Assembly: GCA_019426215.1 (NCBI GenBank)
Contig: CM033401.1
Span: forward strand, 15,443,134 to 15,507,133
Direction of reading: 5' to 3'
DNA: 64,000 bases
Source: Buddleja alternifolia
Lineage: Eukaryota; Streptophyta; Magnoliopsida; Lamiales; Scrophulariaceae
Part shown: positions 33,776 to 46,202 of the stretch, piece after piece
How the letters are laid out: each line of letters starts with the position of its first letter
Position numbering within the stretch: position 1 is the stretch's first letter
Notes under the pieces: model-generated
Told to the model about the DNA's origin: nothing
The model's input: the letters and a program-made list of their open reading frames with translations, nothing else
The model's database searches: none
Position numbers and translations under genes: made by a program

Positions 33776-34495
33776 GATCGAAAAGAGATGACCACAGTTC
33801 ACTATGCCTCAACAGTGGGAAGTCTCATGCACGCAATGTTATGCACGAGACTAGATCTTGCCTATGCTGTGAGCGTGGTGAGTAGGTTTCAAGCTAACCC
33901 GGGCAAAGAGCATTAGATTGTCGTGAAATCTATCTTGAAATACTTAAGAAAAAGTACTTAAGAAGAACAAAAGATATGATTCTCGTATATGGCAGTAAAG
34001 AAATAAAAGTGGATGGTTATACCGATTCTAATTTTTAATCTGACATTGATGATCGAAAGTCCACTTCTGGGTTCATATTCACTCTGAATGGTGGAGCAGT
34101 GTCTTGGGAAAGTTCCAAGCAAAGCACAACTGCTAATTCCACTACTGAAGCTGAATATGTGGCAGCCTCAGAGGCAGTCAAAGAAGCTGTTTAGATTAAG
34201 AAGTTCATGACAGAACTTCAAGTTGTTCCTAGTGTGGAGCTTCCGTTGCCACTTTGGTGACAACAATGAAGCCATCACGTAAGCTAGGGAACCAAGGTCT
34301 CACAACATATCCAAACACATAGAGAGGAGATATCACATAATTCGAGAAATCGTTGGAAGAGGCGACATTGCAGTGTAGAAAATAGCTTCAGCGAACAACG
34401 TGGCTGATCTACTCACTAAGCCATTAGCGCAGGCGGTGCTAGAGCAACATCTTGAGAAGATGGGTATTAGATACCATGGCAATTGGCATTGAGTG
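33776..34495 (+). pseudogene. Copia D RNase H (after RT deletion)
   Basis: The sequence resumes with a late RT motif (YASTVGSLMHAMLCTRLDLA) and passes to RNase H, with TDSNF-type and ASEAVKEAV motifs and the LTKPLAQAVLEQH tail. The central RT, including the YVDD box, is missing compared with B, which retains about 700 bp more. Several stops are present. Confidence 0.82.
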
Positions 34496-34507
34496 CAAGT
34501 GGGAGAT
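34496..34507 (+). promoter_or_regulatory. Polypurine tract of Copia D
   Basis: The purine-rich GTGGGAGAT just before the 3' LTR start (TGTTAGG at 34508) is the expected plus-strand primer. Confidence 0.8.
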
Positions 34508-35317
34508 TGTTAGGCATATGCCCTAGATGCCAATGAGGACAAATAGATTGTATAGGGTATCCAATTACATTGTACGAACTTATCATTAATAAAGGCATTT
34601 ATTCTTTTGTTCATATAAAACTCCATGTCATTAATAATTATTGAACAAGTAGTCCATGTGTATCGATGTTGACTCTTTGCCCTTTATGGAATAAAGAAGA
34701 GGCACGGGAAGAGTCTGACACCTAATCACTTAAGAGGGTTCGCAAGTCAAGGAATCTTAATTGGGCATTAAGATTCGACTTGTATGACACATGCTCTGAC
34801 AAAGAGTGCCAGTTGAACACTATGGGATAGTGAGAACACGTGTCATAGATATAACAGTGGAATTGATATATTCGAACACGACTCGTAGTAATTCTATCAC
34901 ATGGGTATTTACTCAGTGACTGTCAATGATTGGATTACTGATCATAATAGTATGCGTGAGCCTTAGACCTGAGGGGTCATGATCAATGTACTTGTGCTAT
35001 TAAATCTGTTACTAGAGTAGTTAGGCCCAAATCACCCTTTAGTGGGGCCAACCTCGAAGTGCGATCTCAATGAGTCAAGTAGCACTTGTGAAGTGATCGC
35101 CAAGATGGGATTCACTGTCTCGGTAGTAAACGAGAAAGTATCCTTTGCGATCATAGGCAAATGAAATTATAAGTCTTTAGCCAAAGCAATTAAACTAACT
35201 CATGTAAGACATGGACGGTAGTTTGGTAATTTCATTAAGCTATGGTCTAATGCATAGTATCAAGTTTAGTGAGTTTGACATATACCATAACTCTCACTTG
35301 ATCGGGATACAGCAGGG

Positions 35318-35466
35318 TGTTGGGAAAAATTTCATAAAACAAAAATACGGAAAAATCATGGATTACTATCACAAAAAACATATTCAAAACATGCTTCAAA
35401 AACATGAAAATCACATAATCACGTAATCAATTAAATACGAAAATCAAAGATTGGCTTTGATACCAC
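35318..35466 (-). repeat. LTR stub plus leader fragment outside the B 3' LTR
   Basis: 35318-35350 matches the LTR terminus (TGTTGGGAAAAATTTCATAA). 35351-35466 matches the leader next to the 5' LTR (42826-42935), including a primer site at 35453-35465 with one mismatch. This is the footprint of an LTR-leader-LTR tandem whose second internal region was deleted. Confidence 0.75.
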
Positions 35467-37130
35467 TGTTGGGAAATTGCATAAAACAAAAACGCAGCGG
35501 AACACAAAATATTTAAATCCCAAGTGGCTCATCTCTGTTTCAAATATTTAAATTGGGTTTCAAATTCAATTACCGTTCTTCGCGTACGTTGAATTCTGAA
35601 CAAGCTTTGCAATTCTTTCTTAAACAGCAAATTCGTCACTGTCTCTAAATTGCCACGCTGGAGTCAAAGAGAAAATCTTCTTCTTCTTCTCTTGGGAAGA
35701 CAGCTAGAGAGAAAGAGAGAGAGGTTGGAGAGTTTTGACTTGGAGAGAAAGTTATGACTTAATCACTTAGTTATTTTTTCACTAAGTAGTATATTTATAC
35801 TACAATAAAAAACAATAACCTAGGTCACTAAGGCCCTACTGGGCGTCCACTTCGACGCCCACTTCAAGGCTTTTAAGCCTTCGGGCTTTAGTCCTATTTT
35901 TTGCCTTTTTAATTAATTAAATAATTAATATTATTTATCTAATAAATAAATTAATTAAATAATAAATTAAATTAATGTTAATTTTATAATTAAATTCCTC
36001 TAAGGAATTAATTAATTCATTAACTTAATTAATTAATTAAAATCATTCAATAATTAATTAATTAATTAATCACGATATCCAAAACCGAAATTCTCTCAAG
36101 TCTTTTCTATGATTTTCCTTTTGCACTTCCTTTAAGCGCGACACTTTAGGTTCATATCAAAAGGCAATTGGGAGGAAACCAAAAGGATGTGAGTAACACC
36201 TAGCCAATCACGTGGCTCACATCGTATCCCAATTGAGAATAAATGAATAGGATCATTCCAAACCTTATACGCTGCGAATACCGTACGAGTATAAACCTTT
36301 TATTCTTATATCCCAGTCAAGTGAGAGTCATGGTTTTAGTCAAACTCACCTGACTTGACCATATGCATAGCTCATAATGAGTCGAGGTCATTGAGTATAG
36401 TTTCATGTCTAACATGAGTATCTCTTTATGCTTTGGCCAAAAACTTTTAACCTCACTCATTCATGATTGCATAGGATATTTAGCTCATTCACTTATGAGA
36501 GAATAAATCCCATTTTGCTAATGAGTTAACAATGCTACTTGCCCATCAAGTCGCACTTCGAGGTCAATTCCACCAAAGGGTGAATTGGATCTAACTACTC
36601 TAATGACAGACTTGATGTCATAAGTACATCTTCAACTCGATTCCTCAGGTCTAAGGTTCACGCGTACCTATCACAACTTATCAGTTTCATCATTGACAGT
36701 GAGTGAATACCCATGTGATGAAACCGATGCGAACCGTGTTCGAACATATCAGTCTAACTGATATGTCTATGACATAAGTTCCCTCTATCATTTCCATAGT
36801 GTTCAACTGGCACTTTCTCTGTCAAAACTTACATCATACAAGTCTTTGTCCTGTATTGATGTCCAGTCAATACTCTCTTAGACTTGCGAACCCTATTTAG
36901 ATAATAAGGATCAAACCTTTCTAGTGTTAGTGCCATTCTTCCTAACCCATAGGAAGTAGAAGTTTTGCCTTATTATCAAGGACTTTACATTGTTTATTTA
37001 CACCTTACAAATGCCTATAAGAAAACATCAAAATAATGCCTTATATATAACGAAAAGATATTGTTTAGTTACAAGTCAATGTCCTATAAATCTATCCTCT
37101 TTATAGCATTTGAGGGCATACACTCTAACA
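35467..37130 (-). repeat. 3' LTR of Copia B
   Basis: This 1664-bp LTR begins TGTTGGGAAATTGCATAAAA and ends CACTCTAACA. It is followed by ATCTCCCACTTG, the polypurine tract read on the minus strand (37131-37142). Confidence 0.88.
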
Positions 37131-37142
37131 ATCTCCCACTTG

Positions 37143-38175
37143 CACTCAATGACATTTGCTATGGTATTTAATACCCATCCCCTAGGATGTTTTTCTAGCA
37201 CCGCCTGGGCCAATGGCTTAGTCAATGGATCAGCGACATTGTCAGATGAGGCTATTTTCTGAACAGATATTTCTCCTCGTGCAACGATCTCCCTTATGAT
37301 GTGATATCTCCTCTCGATGTGTTTGGACTTGTTGTGAGACCTAGGTTCGTTTGCTTGCTCTATTGCTTCTGTGTTGTCACAATAAAGTGGCAACGAGAGC
37401 TTTATGCTAGGAACCACTTGAAGTTCTTCTATGAACTTCCTAATCCAAACAGCCTCTTTGGCTGCCTCAGAGGCAACTATGTATTCAGCCTCTGTAGTGG
37501 AGTCCGCGGTTGTGCTTTGCTTGAAGATTTTCCAAGTCATCGCCCCACCATTGAGGGTGAATACAAATCCTGAGGTGGATTTCCGATCATTGACATCAGA
37601 TTGAAAATCTGAATCAGTGTACCCGTCCACTCTCAGGTTACCACTCCCATAGATGAGAATCATATCCTTGGTTCTCTTCAGATACTTTAGGATATTCTTC
37701 CCAGCCATCCAATGTTCCTTGCGAGGGTTTGCTTGAAATCGACTAACAACGCTTACTAAATAAGCAATGTCAGGTCTAGTACACAACATTGCGTGCATCA
37801 GGCTACACACTGCTGATGCATAGGGTACAGTGCTCATTTCCTTTCTATCTTCCTCACTTTGAGGACACATAGATTTTGAGAGATGTATCCCATGTCTTAT
37901 TGGCAGGAACTCTTTCTTAGAATCCTCCATCCTATATCTCTTTAGGACCTTTTCTAAGTAAAGGGCTTGAGAGAGCCTTATCATTCTATTTGTTTGATAT
38001 CTGTATATTTGAATCCCTAGAATATAAGTTTCCTTTCCCAAGTCTTTCATGGAGAAGTACTCTAAAGCCACTTCTTTACAGTGGTGAGCATTCCTATATC
38101 ATTCCCTATGAGTAATATGTCATCTACATATAACACAAGGAATGTTATCTTGCTCCCACTAACCTCTTGTAAATA
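37143..38175 (-). pseudogene. Copia B RT (C-terminal) and RNase H
   Basis: A 331-codon open frame (38071-37076, ending inside the LTR) starts in the RT thumb (DLGKETYILGIQIYR). It continues through the connection and RNase H, with YTDSDFQSD, EAEYIVASEAAKEAVWIRKF, LYCDNTEAI and RRYHIIREIVARGEI motifs and the DPLTKPLAQAVLEKH tail. The RNase H acidic residues are visible. The YVDD box lies just upstream at 38119-38130, in a region (38072-38177) where the frame changes. Among the RNase H copies in this window this one is the most complete. Confidence 0.83.
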
Positions 38176-38177
38176 CA

Positions 38178-38825
38178 TCACTCGTCTTCGTTCTTAATGA
38201 AGTCAAATCCTTTGACAGCCTCATCAAAATGTAGATTCCAGCTAGGGGATGCTTGCTTGAGTCCATAAATGGATCTCTCAAGCTTACACACCTTATGAAT
38301 ATGCTTCTCGGATACAAAACCTTTAGGCTGTTCTATATAGATATCCTCTTCTAGGGATCCATTTAGGAAAGCAGTTTTGACATCCATTTGCCATATTTCA
38401 TAGTCTATGTGTGCGGCTATTGCAAGTAGAATCCTTATTGATTTGATCATAGCCACTGGGGAAAAGGTTTCTTGGTAGTCAATTCCTTCTTTTTGACTAT
38501 ACCCTTACGCCACTAGCCTAGCTTTGTAGGTGTCAACCTTTCCATCAACACCAATCTTTCTCTTGTAAATCCATTTACACCCGATTGGTTTTACCCCTTC
38601 AGATTGGTCCACAAGTTTCCAAACTTAGTTTGCATGCATCGAATTGATCTCAGTTTGCATAGCTTCATGCCATCTATTAGCATCCACATCCACCATTGCT
38701 TGATCAAAAGTGGAGGGATCATCTCCATGATCCTTCTCTAATACAGAATGAAGATCCAGCATCCTCTATACTAGATATCCGTACCTCTCAGGCGGTTGAG
38801 GCACTCTACTTGATCTTCGCGGTTG
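38178..38825 (-). pseudogene. Copia B RT, N-terminal part
   Basis: Frame 38456-38178 contains [20 protein letters not shown] and [17 protein letters not shown], both Copia RT signatures. Further upstream to about 38825, RT-opening and linker motifs (GCKWIYKRKIG-type, RLSSRVPQPPERY-like) are in other frames with stops. Confidence 0.8.
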
Positions 38826-38828
38826 TGG

Positions 38829-39798
38829 TTATGTTACAGAAGGTTCAGTTCTCACTTCTTGTGTAGATGTATCCACTGGAGTTTCATTTTGTTCTTCTAG
38901 AACAATCTTTCTACCCGCTCCTCTTTCTTGAATGAACTCATCTTCAAGAAAGTGGGCTTGTAAAGCTACAATGATCCTCTGATCATCGTGCAGGTAAAAG
39001 AGGTATCCCATTGAATACTCAAGATATCCAACGAAATGTCCCTTCAAGGAACTAGCCTCCAACTTGTCCATTTTAGTCTTTTTGACATAAGCCGGACATC
39101 CCCAAATCTTGATGTGATTAAGACTTGATTTCCTATTTCTCCGTATCTCACATGGAGTCTTAGGAACAGACTTGGAGGAACATCTATTTAAAATGTGTAC
39201 AGCTGTAAGCAGTGCCTGACCCCACAGTGAAATAGGTAAGTCAGTGTAGCTGAGCATGGAGCGAACCATGTCCAACAAGGTTCGATTCCTTTGCTCTGCT
39301 ACTCCATTTAACTATGGTGTCGCTGGAGGTGTGAGCTGTAATACTATACCATTCTCTCTGAGGTATACATCAAACTCGTCGCTCATATATTTTCCTCCTC
39401 GATCAGATCGAAGAGTTTTTATATGTTGACTAGTTTGATTTTCCACTAAAGCATCCTTGAACTTTTCAATGGATTCAGACTTATGCCTCATCAGGTACAC
39501 TAGACCATATCTTGAATGGTCATCAGTGAAGGTGATGAAGTAAAGGAAACCTCCTCGTGCCATTTCTCCAAATGGACCACAAACATCAGTGTGCACTAAA
39601 CCTGAGATTTGTGAGGCTCTTTCAAAAGTCCCTGTAAAGGGGGATCTAGCTATCTTACCTTTGAGACAAGATTCACAAGTAGGATAGGGATCCAATCCCA
39701 ATGGACCGATTAGTTCATCTTTCTCCATTTTGGGAATTTTATGTTCGCCGGCATGGCCTAGTCTAAGATGCCAGATCAATCTTTGGTTTATTCCAAGC
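38829..39798 (-). pseudogene. Copia B integrase
   Basis: Frame 39779-39312 holds the zinc-binding LRLGHAGEHKI and CESCLKGK and the core FITFTDDHSRYGLVYLM and LRSDRGGKYMSDEF. After a stop at about 39311 a second frame (39278-38829) covers [20 protein letters not shown] to the C-terminal linker. One stop near 39311 separates two nearly intact halves. Confidence 0.83.
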
Positions 39799-39801
39799 CT
39801 C

Positions 39802-41081
39802 CTACGTTTCCTTTTGTATAGTATTCAGAGAACACTCATTCTGGACATTAAGGTAATACAATCCATTTACTAAAGAAGCAAAGCCTACTAATTTATTACC
39901 ATAATAAATATTGCATTGTTTATCAATAAAGCGGAAAGTATAACCAAAATTAATTAAAACGGGAAATGAAACAATGTTTTTAAGCCCATTGGGCAAAACT
40001 AAGCATTATCCAGAAATAGTATATGTCCAGAATTTAAAAGCAATGAGGTAGATCCAATTCCAGTAGCTGCGACGCTATGCCCGCTACCTACTTTTACCTT
40101 CACCTCATTACTGTCCAGCTTCCTTCCTCGCACTAAATCTTGATTCATACAACAAATGTGAGCACTAGCTCCAGAATCAAGAATCCAAGATGTGGAGAAG
40201 ACGGTCATAGAATAATAAGTTTCATGAACATAAAGTTCCATATCTTGTGCGCCCGGACCCATGTTTGGACAGTTCCTCCTCCAGTGGCCCAGCTCACCAT
40301 AGTATAGGCATCTGTCTGTCTTTTGTGGCCCCTTACGCTTACGATTCACAGGAGCTTTCCCTTTTCCTTTATCGACACCACCTTGAGCTCCAAGCTCACC
40401 ACTCTGCTTCTTAGCTTTCTTCTTCTTATTCTTCGCCCGTTTGGGCCCAAAAGAGATCACCAATGCAGTTTCATTTCCCTTGGGCTTCAATTGAGATTGT
40501 GCAGTGTTCAATTTATTCATTAGCCCAGCTAAGTTGCACTCAATCTCATTGCAATTGAAGTTCATGACAAATTGGGAAAAAGAATCAGGAAGAGACTGCA
40601 AAATAAGATCGGTTTGAAGATGTGGGTTCATTGTAAAATCGAGAGCCTCCAATCTCTCGATTCTCAAGATCATCTTAAGGACATGATCCCCAACTTTCTC
40701 ACCTTCTCTCATTTTGGCCCCGAAGAGGTCTTTAGATATCTCATATCTAGCAGTACGGCTGTGCTCACCATAGAGCTCGACCAAGTGTGCTAAGCTAGCC
40801 CTTGTCGTGGTCATCTTCTCATGGCACCTCTGAAGCTCGTTTGTCATTGAGCCAAGGATGTACCCACGCACTCGGACGTCATCCTTTACCCATTTTTCTT
40901 GAGCTTGGACTTCTTCCTCGTTGGCACGTGTTCTGGCAGGTACAGCAGGGATGTCAGTGTCCAACACGTATCCCAATGACTTCATGTTGAGAACTATTCT
41001 CAAGTTCCTTAGCCAATCCACGTAGTTAGGTCCGGTAAGGATGTTCTTCTCGAGTAAAACGGAAAGTAGATTGATAGTCAT
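39802..41081 (-). pseudogene. Copia B gag, zinc knuckle and protease (nearly intact)
   Basis: The ATG at 41079-41081 opens a 360-codon frame. The gag domain is followed by a lysine-rich stretch and a zinc knuckle reading CLYYGELGHWRRNC, where the second Cys is Tyr. The protease SWILDSGASAHICCMNQDL follows. A stop at 39999 separates it from a 64-codon continuation (39996-39802). The start matches gag of A and D (LLEKNILTGPNYVDW). Confidence 0.84.
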
Positions 41082-42921
41082 TTTTGTTTTGAGAGAGATA
41101 AATCAATATAGCTGTAGAAAATAAACCAGACTACATTAGACTTGTGTAACTAAACTAAGACCAAGTTTAAAATCAAGGACTTCGACTTATAACTTGGCTC
41201 CCACTACATTTTCCGAGATTCACACTCCCACTGTGAAAAACGGAAGTGATCGTTGCAATGTACTTCGTGGTGGGGATTGAGTTCTTTAATTAATGTAATG
41301 GATGGCAACCCTTCAACGATATTTGGTCCATTATTTAATTAAAGTGATGTCCAACATCAATCTATCCAATAGATGGTTCAATCTTCCTTTTTCCCATAAT
41401 CCACCAAAATCGCAACCCTTTAACGATTTATAGGCTTTGTGGACTATCTAAGTTTATTCCCACTAACTCCTCATAATATAACATTTAAATTTCACCTTGC
41501 CACCCTTTAACGATATTTGGGGTGAAATATGTCTCGATTAAGGCATCTAATGCACTTAATAAAATTCTAGAATTAAATCTTGATATACGACTCCCACTTA
41601 CTAGGAAGATAGCATATACTAGGTTTAATACTTAATTTTATTAAGTTTAGTGGTGAGAAAGGATGCCTAGCACCCCTTACTAACTTAGAATAATTTTTGT
41701 TTGGGAAAATTCATGTTCTAAACATTTACCTAAGTCTCACTTTGCACATTATTCAATTTATATAGCGCATATTGATAACATACATGCTTCATACAACTAA
41801 TGAGCATGCATCAAAAGCAATAAATCAACACATATGTCCATGGGCTTTATCTAGAGGGCCCAAGCCAATAGGCCATCATGAAAAAAAGGGGGAAAAAGCC
41901 TAGCTATTCTTCTTGGGCTCCAAGCTCCTCTTCTTTTGGATTGATCTCCTCTTCAAAGGCCTATTCTATTTCTATTTATTACATGAGATTATTGAACAAC
42001 CTATACATAATTCTAAAAATAAAATAAACGGGCTCAATTTCGGCCATTACAACCCATAAAAGACAATCAAAAGAAGCAACCTAGGCCCATGGACATTGTC
42101 ACCATCATATAATACATGCTCGCGATAAAATAGAGCAATTATGTTGGTGATTAAGTTAATCATTAATTAGTCCAACTAATTAATTTCCTCAATAAAATTC
42201 TAAATTTTATTGACATTTATGATAATAAACCATTTAGTGAGAATCTTTTATTTAAATAAATAACTTAATTAAAAGATTCTCTAAGAATTATTAATTAATT
42301 ATTTCATTTAAATAAATAATATTCAATAAAACAATTTGGGCTCGATTTCATCAAATACAAATTACCAACCATTGGCATATTTAAATTCAATTAATTAGGC
42401 CCAAAACTAATTTATTGAAAAGTCCATAATTTTAATTAAAATAATTTGGGCTTATTTAATTAAATTCAGGTCATCATCCTTCTGACCCACCCGGATAATT
42501 AAAATAGCTCAAAACCCATTTATTTAAAAAATTAGACCCGAGGAAAAAATAACCCGACCCGTTAGGGCCCGGGTCATGGACCCGGTGCCCACGAAAAAAG
42601 GCCCTTGTGTGCCCAGCGCATGACTTTGAGCCTGGCCGTGCGCTGGCGCCGTGCGAGTGCGCGCGCATGGCATGCGCAGATGCACACGCTGTGCACGCAA
42701 TGGGTGGCCCGAGTTGCGCGCGTACCGAGCGTGTCGCGCTCGTTGTGGGGTTTTTTCGACCCGATTCTCACAAAAATTAGATTTTTCAATTCACAAGTCA
42801 TCATACTACAACATACATGAATTAAACGCAGAAAAATCATGGATCACTATCACAAAAAACATATTCAAAAACGTGAAAATCACATAATCACGTAATCAAT
42901 TAAATACTGAAATCAGAGATT
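41082..42921 (-). other. Untranslated leader of Copia B
   Basis: 1.84 kb of AT-rich non-coding sequence with a GC-rich block at about 42530-42760. Overlapping open frames on both strands in that block reflect composition and have no recognisable product. Confidence 0.7.
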
Positions 42922-42934
42922 GGCTCTAATACCA
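42922..42934 (-). promoter_or_regulatory. Primer-binding site of Copia B
   Basis: The minus strand reads TGGTATTAGAGCC, one mismatch from the initiator tRNA-Met complement, one base from the 5' LTR. Confidence 0.85.
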
Positions 42935-42935
42935 C

Positions 42936-44599
42936 TGTTGGAAAAAATTGCATAAAACAAAAACACAGCGGAAGACAAAATATTTAAATCCCAAGTGGCT
43001 CATCTTTGTTTCACATATTTAAATTGGGTTTCGGATTCAATTACCGTTCTTCGCGTATGTTGAATTCTGAAACAGCTTTGCAATCCCTTCTTGAACAGCA
43101 ACTTTGTCCCTGTCTCTAAATTGTCATGCCGGAGTCAAAAGCAAAAATCTTCCTCTTCTTCACTTGGGAAGACGGCTAGAGAGAAAGAGAGAGGTTGGAG
43201 AGTTTTGACTTGGAGAGAAAGTTATGACTTAATCACTTAGTTATTTTTTCACTAAGTAGTATATTTATACTACAATAGAAAACAATAACCTAGGTCACTA
43301 AGGCCCTACTGGGCGTCCACTTCGATGCCCACTTCAAGGCTTTTAAGCCTTCGGGCTTTAGTCCTATTTTTTGTCTTTTTAATTATTTAAATAATTAATA
43401 TTATTTATCCAATAAATAAATTAAATAAATAATCAATTAAATTCATGTTAATTTTATAATTAAATTCCTCTAAAGAATTAATTAATTCATTAACTTAATT
43501 AATTAATTAAAATCATCCAATGATTAATTAATTAATTAATCACGATATCCAATACCGAAATTCTCTCAAGTCTTTTCCATGGTTTTCCTCTTGCATTTCC
43601 TTTAAGCGCGGCTCTTTAGGTTCGTCTCAAAAGGCAATTGAGAGGAAACCAAAAAGATGTGAATAACACCTAGCCAGTAACGTGGCTCACATCGTATTCC
43701 AATTGAGAACGAATGAATAGGATCATTACAAACCTTATACGCTGCGAATATCGTATGAGTATAAACATTTGATTCTTATATCCCAGTCAAGTGAGAGTCA
43801 TGATTTTAGTCAAACTCACATGACTTAACCATATGCATAGCTCATAATGAGTCGAGGTCATTGAGTATACTTTCATGTCTAACATGAGTGTCTCTTTATG
43901 CTTTGGCCAAAGAATTTAACCTCACTCATTCATGATTGCATAGGATATTTAGCTCATTCACATATGAGAGACTAAATCCCATTTTGCTAATCAGTTAACA
44001 ATGCTACTTGCCCATCAAGTCGCACTTCGAGGTCGATCCCACCAAAGGGTGATTTGGATCTAACTACTCTAATGACAGACTTGATATCACAAGTACATCG
44101 TCAACTCGATTCCTCAAGTCTAAGGTTCACGCGTACCTATCACAACTTATTAGTTTCATCATTAACTGTCAGTGAGTGAATACCCATGTGATAAAACCGA
44201 TGTGAGCCGTGTTCCAACATATCAGTCTAACTGATATGTCTATGACATAAGTTCCCACTATCATTTTCATAGTGTTCGACTGGCACTTTCTCTGTCAAAA
44301 CTTACATCATACAAGTCTTTGTCCTGTATTGATGCCCAGTCAATACTCTATTAGACTTGTGAACCCTATTTAGATTATAAGGATCAAACCTTTCTAGTGC
44401 CATTCTTCCTAACCCATAGGAAGTAGAAGGTTTGCCTTATTATCAAGGACTTTACGTTGTTTATTTACACCTTACAAATGCCTATAAGAAAACAACAAAA
44501 TAATGCCATATATATATAACAAAAAGACATTGTTTAGTTACAAGTCAATGCCCTATAAATCTATCCTCTTTTTGGCATTTGAGGGCATACACTCTAACA
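42936..44599 (-). repeat. 5' LTR of Copia B
   Basis: A 1664-bp partner of 35467-37130, beginning TGTTGGAAAAAATTGC and ending ACTCTAACA, followed by target repeat CAGTG. Confidence 0.88.
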
Positions 44600-45431
44600 C
44601 AGTGAAGGGCTTATACACATACGGTATTTATGGTCCAGAGGTTCATAAAAGATTCGTTCATTTTGTACTCGAGTGAGTTACGATGTGAATCCATGGAACT
44701 GGTTAGGTGACACTCACATCCTCTGGTAATTCCTCCCATTACCAATTGAGACGAGCCTAATGAGTCGCGCTATAAGAAACGAACAGGATGTCTTTTTGTA
44801 TTAATCTTTTAGTAAGATAAAATTAATTGGACTGGTTTATTTAATGATAAATCAATAAATTAAATATTTAATTTAACTAGATTAAATTAAATTATTTAAG
44901 TAAAGAATTAATTAAATGGAATTAATTAATATATATATATATATATATTTGGATTTAAATAGGAATTAAATCAAATATATATTAAAAGGTGGAGTAAGTT
45001 GGTCGGGCCAACTAAAAGCCCACCTTAACCGTGATGATGCCCTAGGAGGCGGCCACTAGGAGTCCCAAGGGGATCTCCTACTTGTTGAATAAGTTAGAAG
45101 AGTTATAAATACCTCTAACCGTTAAACAAGAAACCTAACCCTAATTACACAACACAAAAAGAAGGAAACTCCTATCCTAATTCTCTCTCTAGTCGTCCAC
45201 CACCAAGGAGAGACTTTCGGGGTTCTTTGGAAGGTTCGTTTTGCGTGAAGCTTTAGAGACAGGAATTCTAAGAGAGTTGTTGTTACGCGAATTGCAGAAA
45301 ACAAAATCGATAAGGTATTTGATTTCGTTTATTATTGTAAAATCTTGAAAATCATCAAACCACGTTAAAGTGATTCAACTCTAGGAATCCTTTTTATTTC
45401 TGCTGCGTTTTTCGTCATAGGATTCCTAGCA

Positions 45432-45935
45432 AGTTCTAGAGAGATGACCATGAAGAAAAGGCATTTTTGACATCGAGCTGATGAAGAAGACATGAACGAG
45501 AGAGAGCAATGCTAAGAACAATGCGAATAGTAGCCGACTTAACTATAGGACTAAATGTGTCGTCATAATCAAGACTGGCTTGCTGAGTGAAACCTTGAGC
45601 AACGAGGCGAGCTTTATACTTCTCATGAGTGCCGTCCAAACGAAATTTATGACAAAATATCCATTTTGACTCAACAAGATTGATAATAGGAGGACAAGGA
45701 ATGAGATCCCAAGTGCCATTGGAATGAAGAGCAGAAAGCTCATCATCCATAGTAGATTTCCACTACGGGTCATGAAGAGCTTGAGAATGAGATCGAGGAA
45801 CGAGAGATGAGAATTAGATGAGATTGAGAGGTTAAAAAGTTGTCGAGGCTTAGTAATACCAAATTTAGACTGAGTGGTCATAGGATGAGTCGGGACTGGG
45901 GGGCTTCAATGGGAGCAGACATATCGAAAAAGCAA
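45432..45935 (-). pseudogene. Copia E RT, duplicate copy 2 (right part)
   Basis: On the minus strand 45750-45436 reads as Copia [46 protein letters not shown] and [10 protein letters not shown]. It is the continuation of 24716-25013 and is homologous to 24222-24715 in copy 1. Read in the sense direction, this frame is cut where Copia D inserted. Confidence 0.8.
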
Positions 45936-46202
45936 TGGGATGGACAAGATAGGGTAAGAGGAGAAAGAGGCAACAAAAAACTTGCGTGGAAGGTGTGGCG
46001 AAAGAGGTAGAGGCGGGTCTGGACAGCAGCTCGCAAGACGAATAAGATGAGAGGAGTCATCGTCGTCAGAGAGAAAATCGTAAGAGATGGAGGGCGTAGG
46101 AAAAGAGGTAGGGGAAAAAGGAAAGACGGATTCGTCAAAGATAACATGACGAGATATGATAAGTTTATGAGAACTAAGATCGTTTATGACTGGTGGGGTA
46201 GC
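45936..46202 (-). pseudogene. Copia E integrase-RT linker (degraded)
   Basis: A low-complexity Ser/Pro/Leu-rich stretch on the minus strand between integrase and RT. No domain is recognised. Its position is that of the variable linker in Copia polyproteins. Confidence 0.5.

Larger units (their letters stand above)
35318..44599 (-). mobile_element. Copia element B, minus strand, with an extra leader and LTR stub
   Basis: LTRs at 35467-37130 and 42936-44599 are both 1664 bp and differ by several percent. Primer site, leader, gag, protease, integrase, RT and RNase H lie between them on the minus strand. Outside the 3' LTR, 35318-35466 holds a second leader fragment with its own primer site plus a 33-bp LTR stub. 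The 5-bp target repeats (CAGGG at 35313-35317, CAGTG at 44600-44604) enclose this extra piece too, so it belongs to the element. The coding part is the best preserved of the A/B/D family but carries several stops and frameshifts. Confidence 0.87.
26492..45431 (+). mobile_element. Copia element D, plus strand, RT deleted, hosting Copia B
   Basis: The LTRs begin TGTTAGG at 26492 and 34508 and end TTCCTAACA (29450) and TTCCTAGCA (45431). A perfect primer site follows the 5' LTR and a purine-rich primer precedes the 3' LTR. The flanking pentamers TGTTT (26487-26491) and AGTTC (45432-45436) agree at three positions. The insertion splits RT of Copia E; the uninterrupted E sequence is seen at 24222. 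Internal coding runs gag (31295), protease, integrase, a deleted RT and RNase H. Each LTR carries a further insertion. Confidence 0.87.
34508..45431 (+). repeat. 3' LTR of Copia D, split by Copia B
   Basis: LTR sequence is 34508-35317 and 44600-45431, about 1.64 kb together. The break is occupied by Copia B with target repeats CAGGG and CAGTG. The uninterrupted 5' LTR reads CATCAGTGAAGGG at this point. Confidence 0.86.

Noticed and set aside
42474..42887. Several GC-rich open frames on both strands
   Set aside because: They lie in the Copia B leader and overlap each other on both strands; composition explains them.
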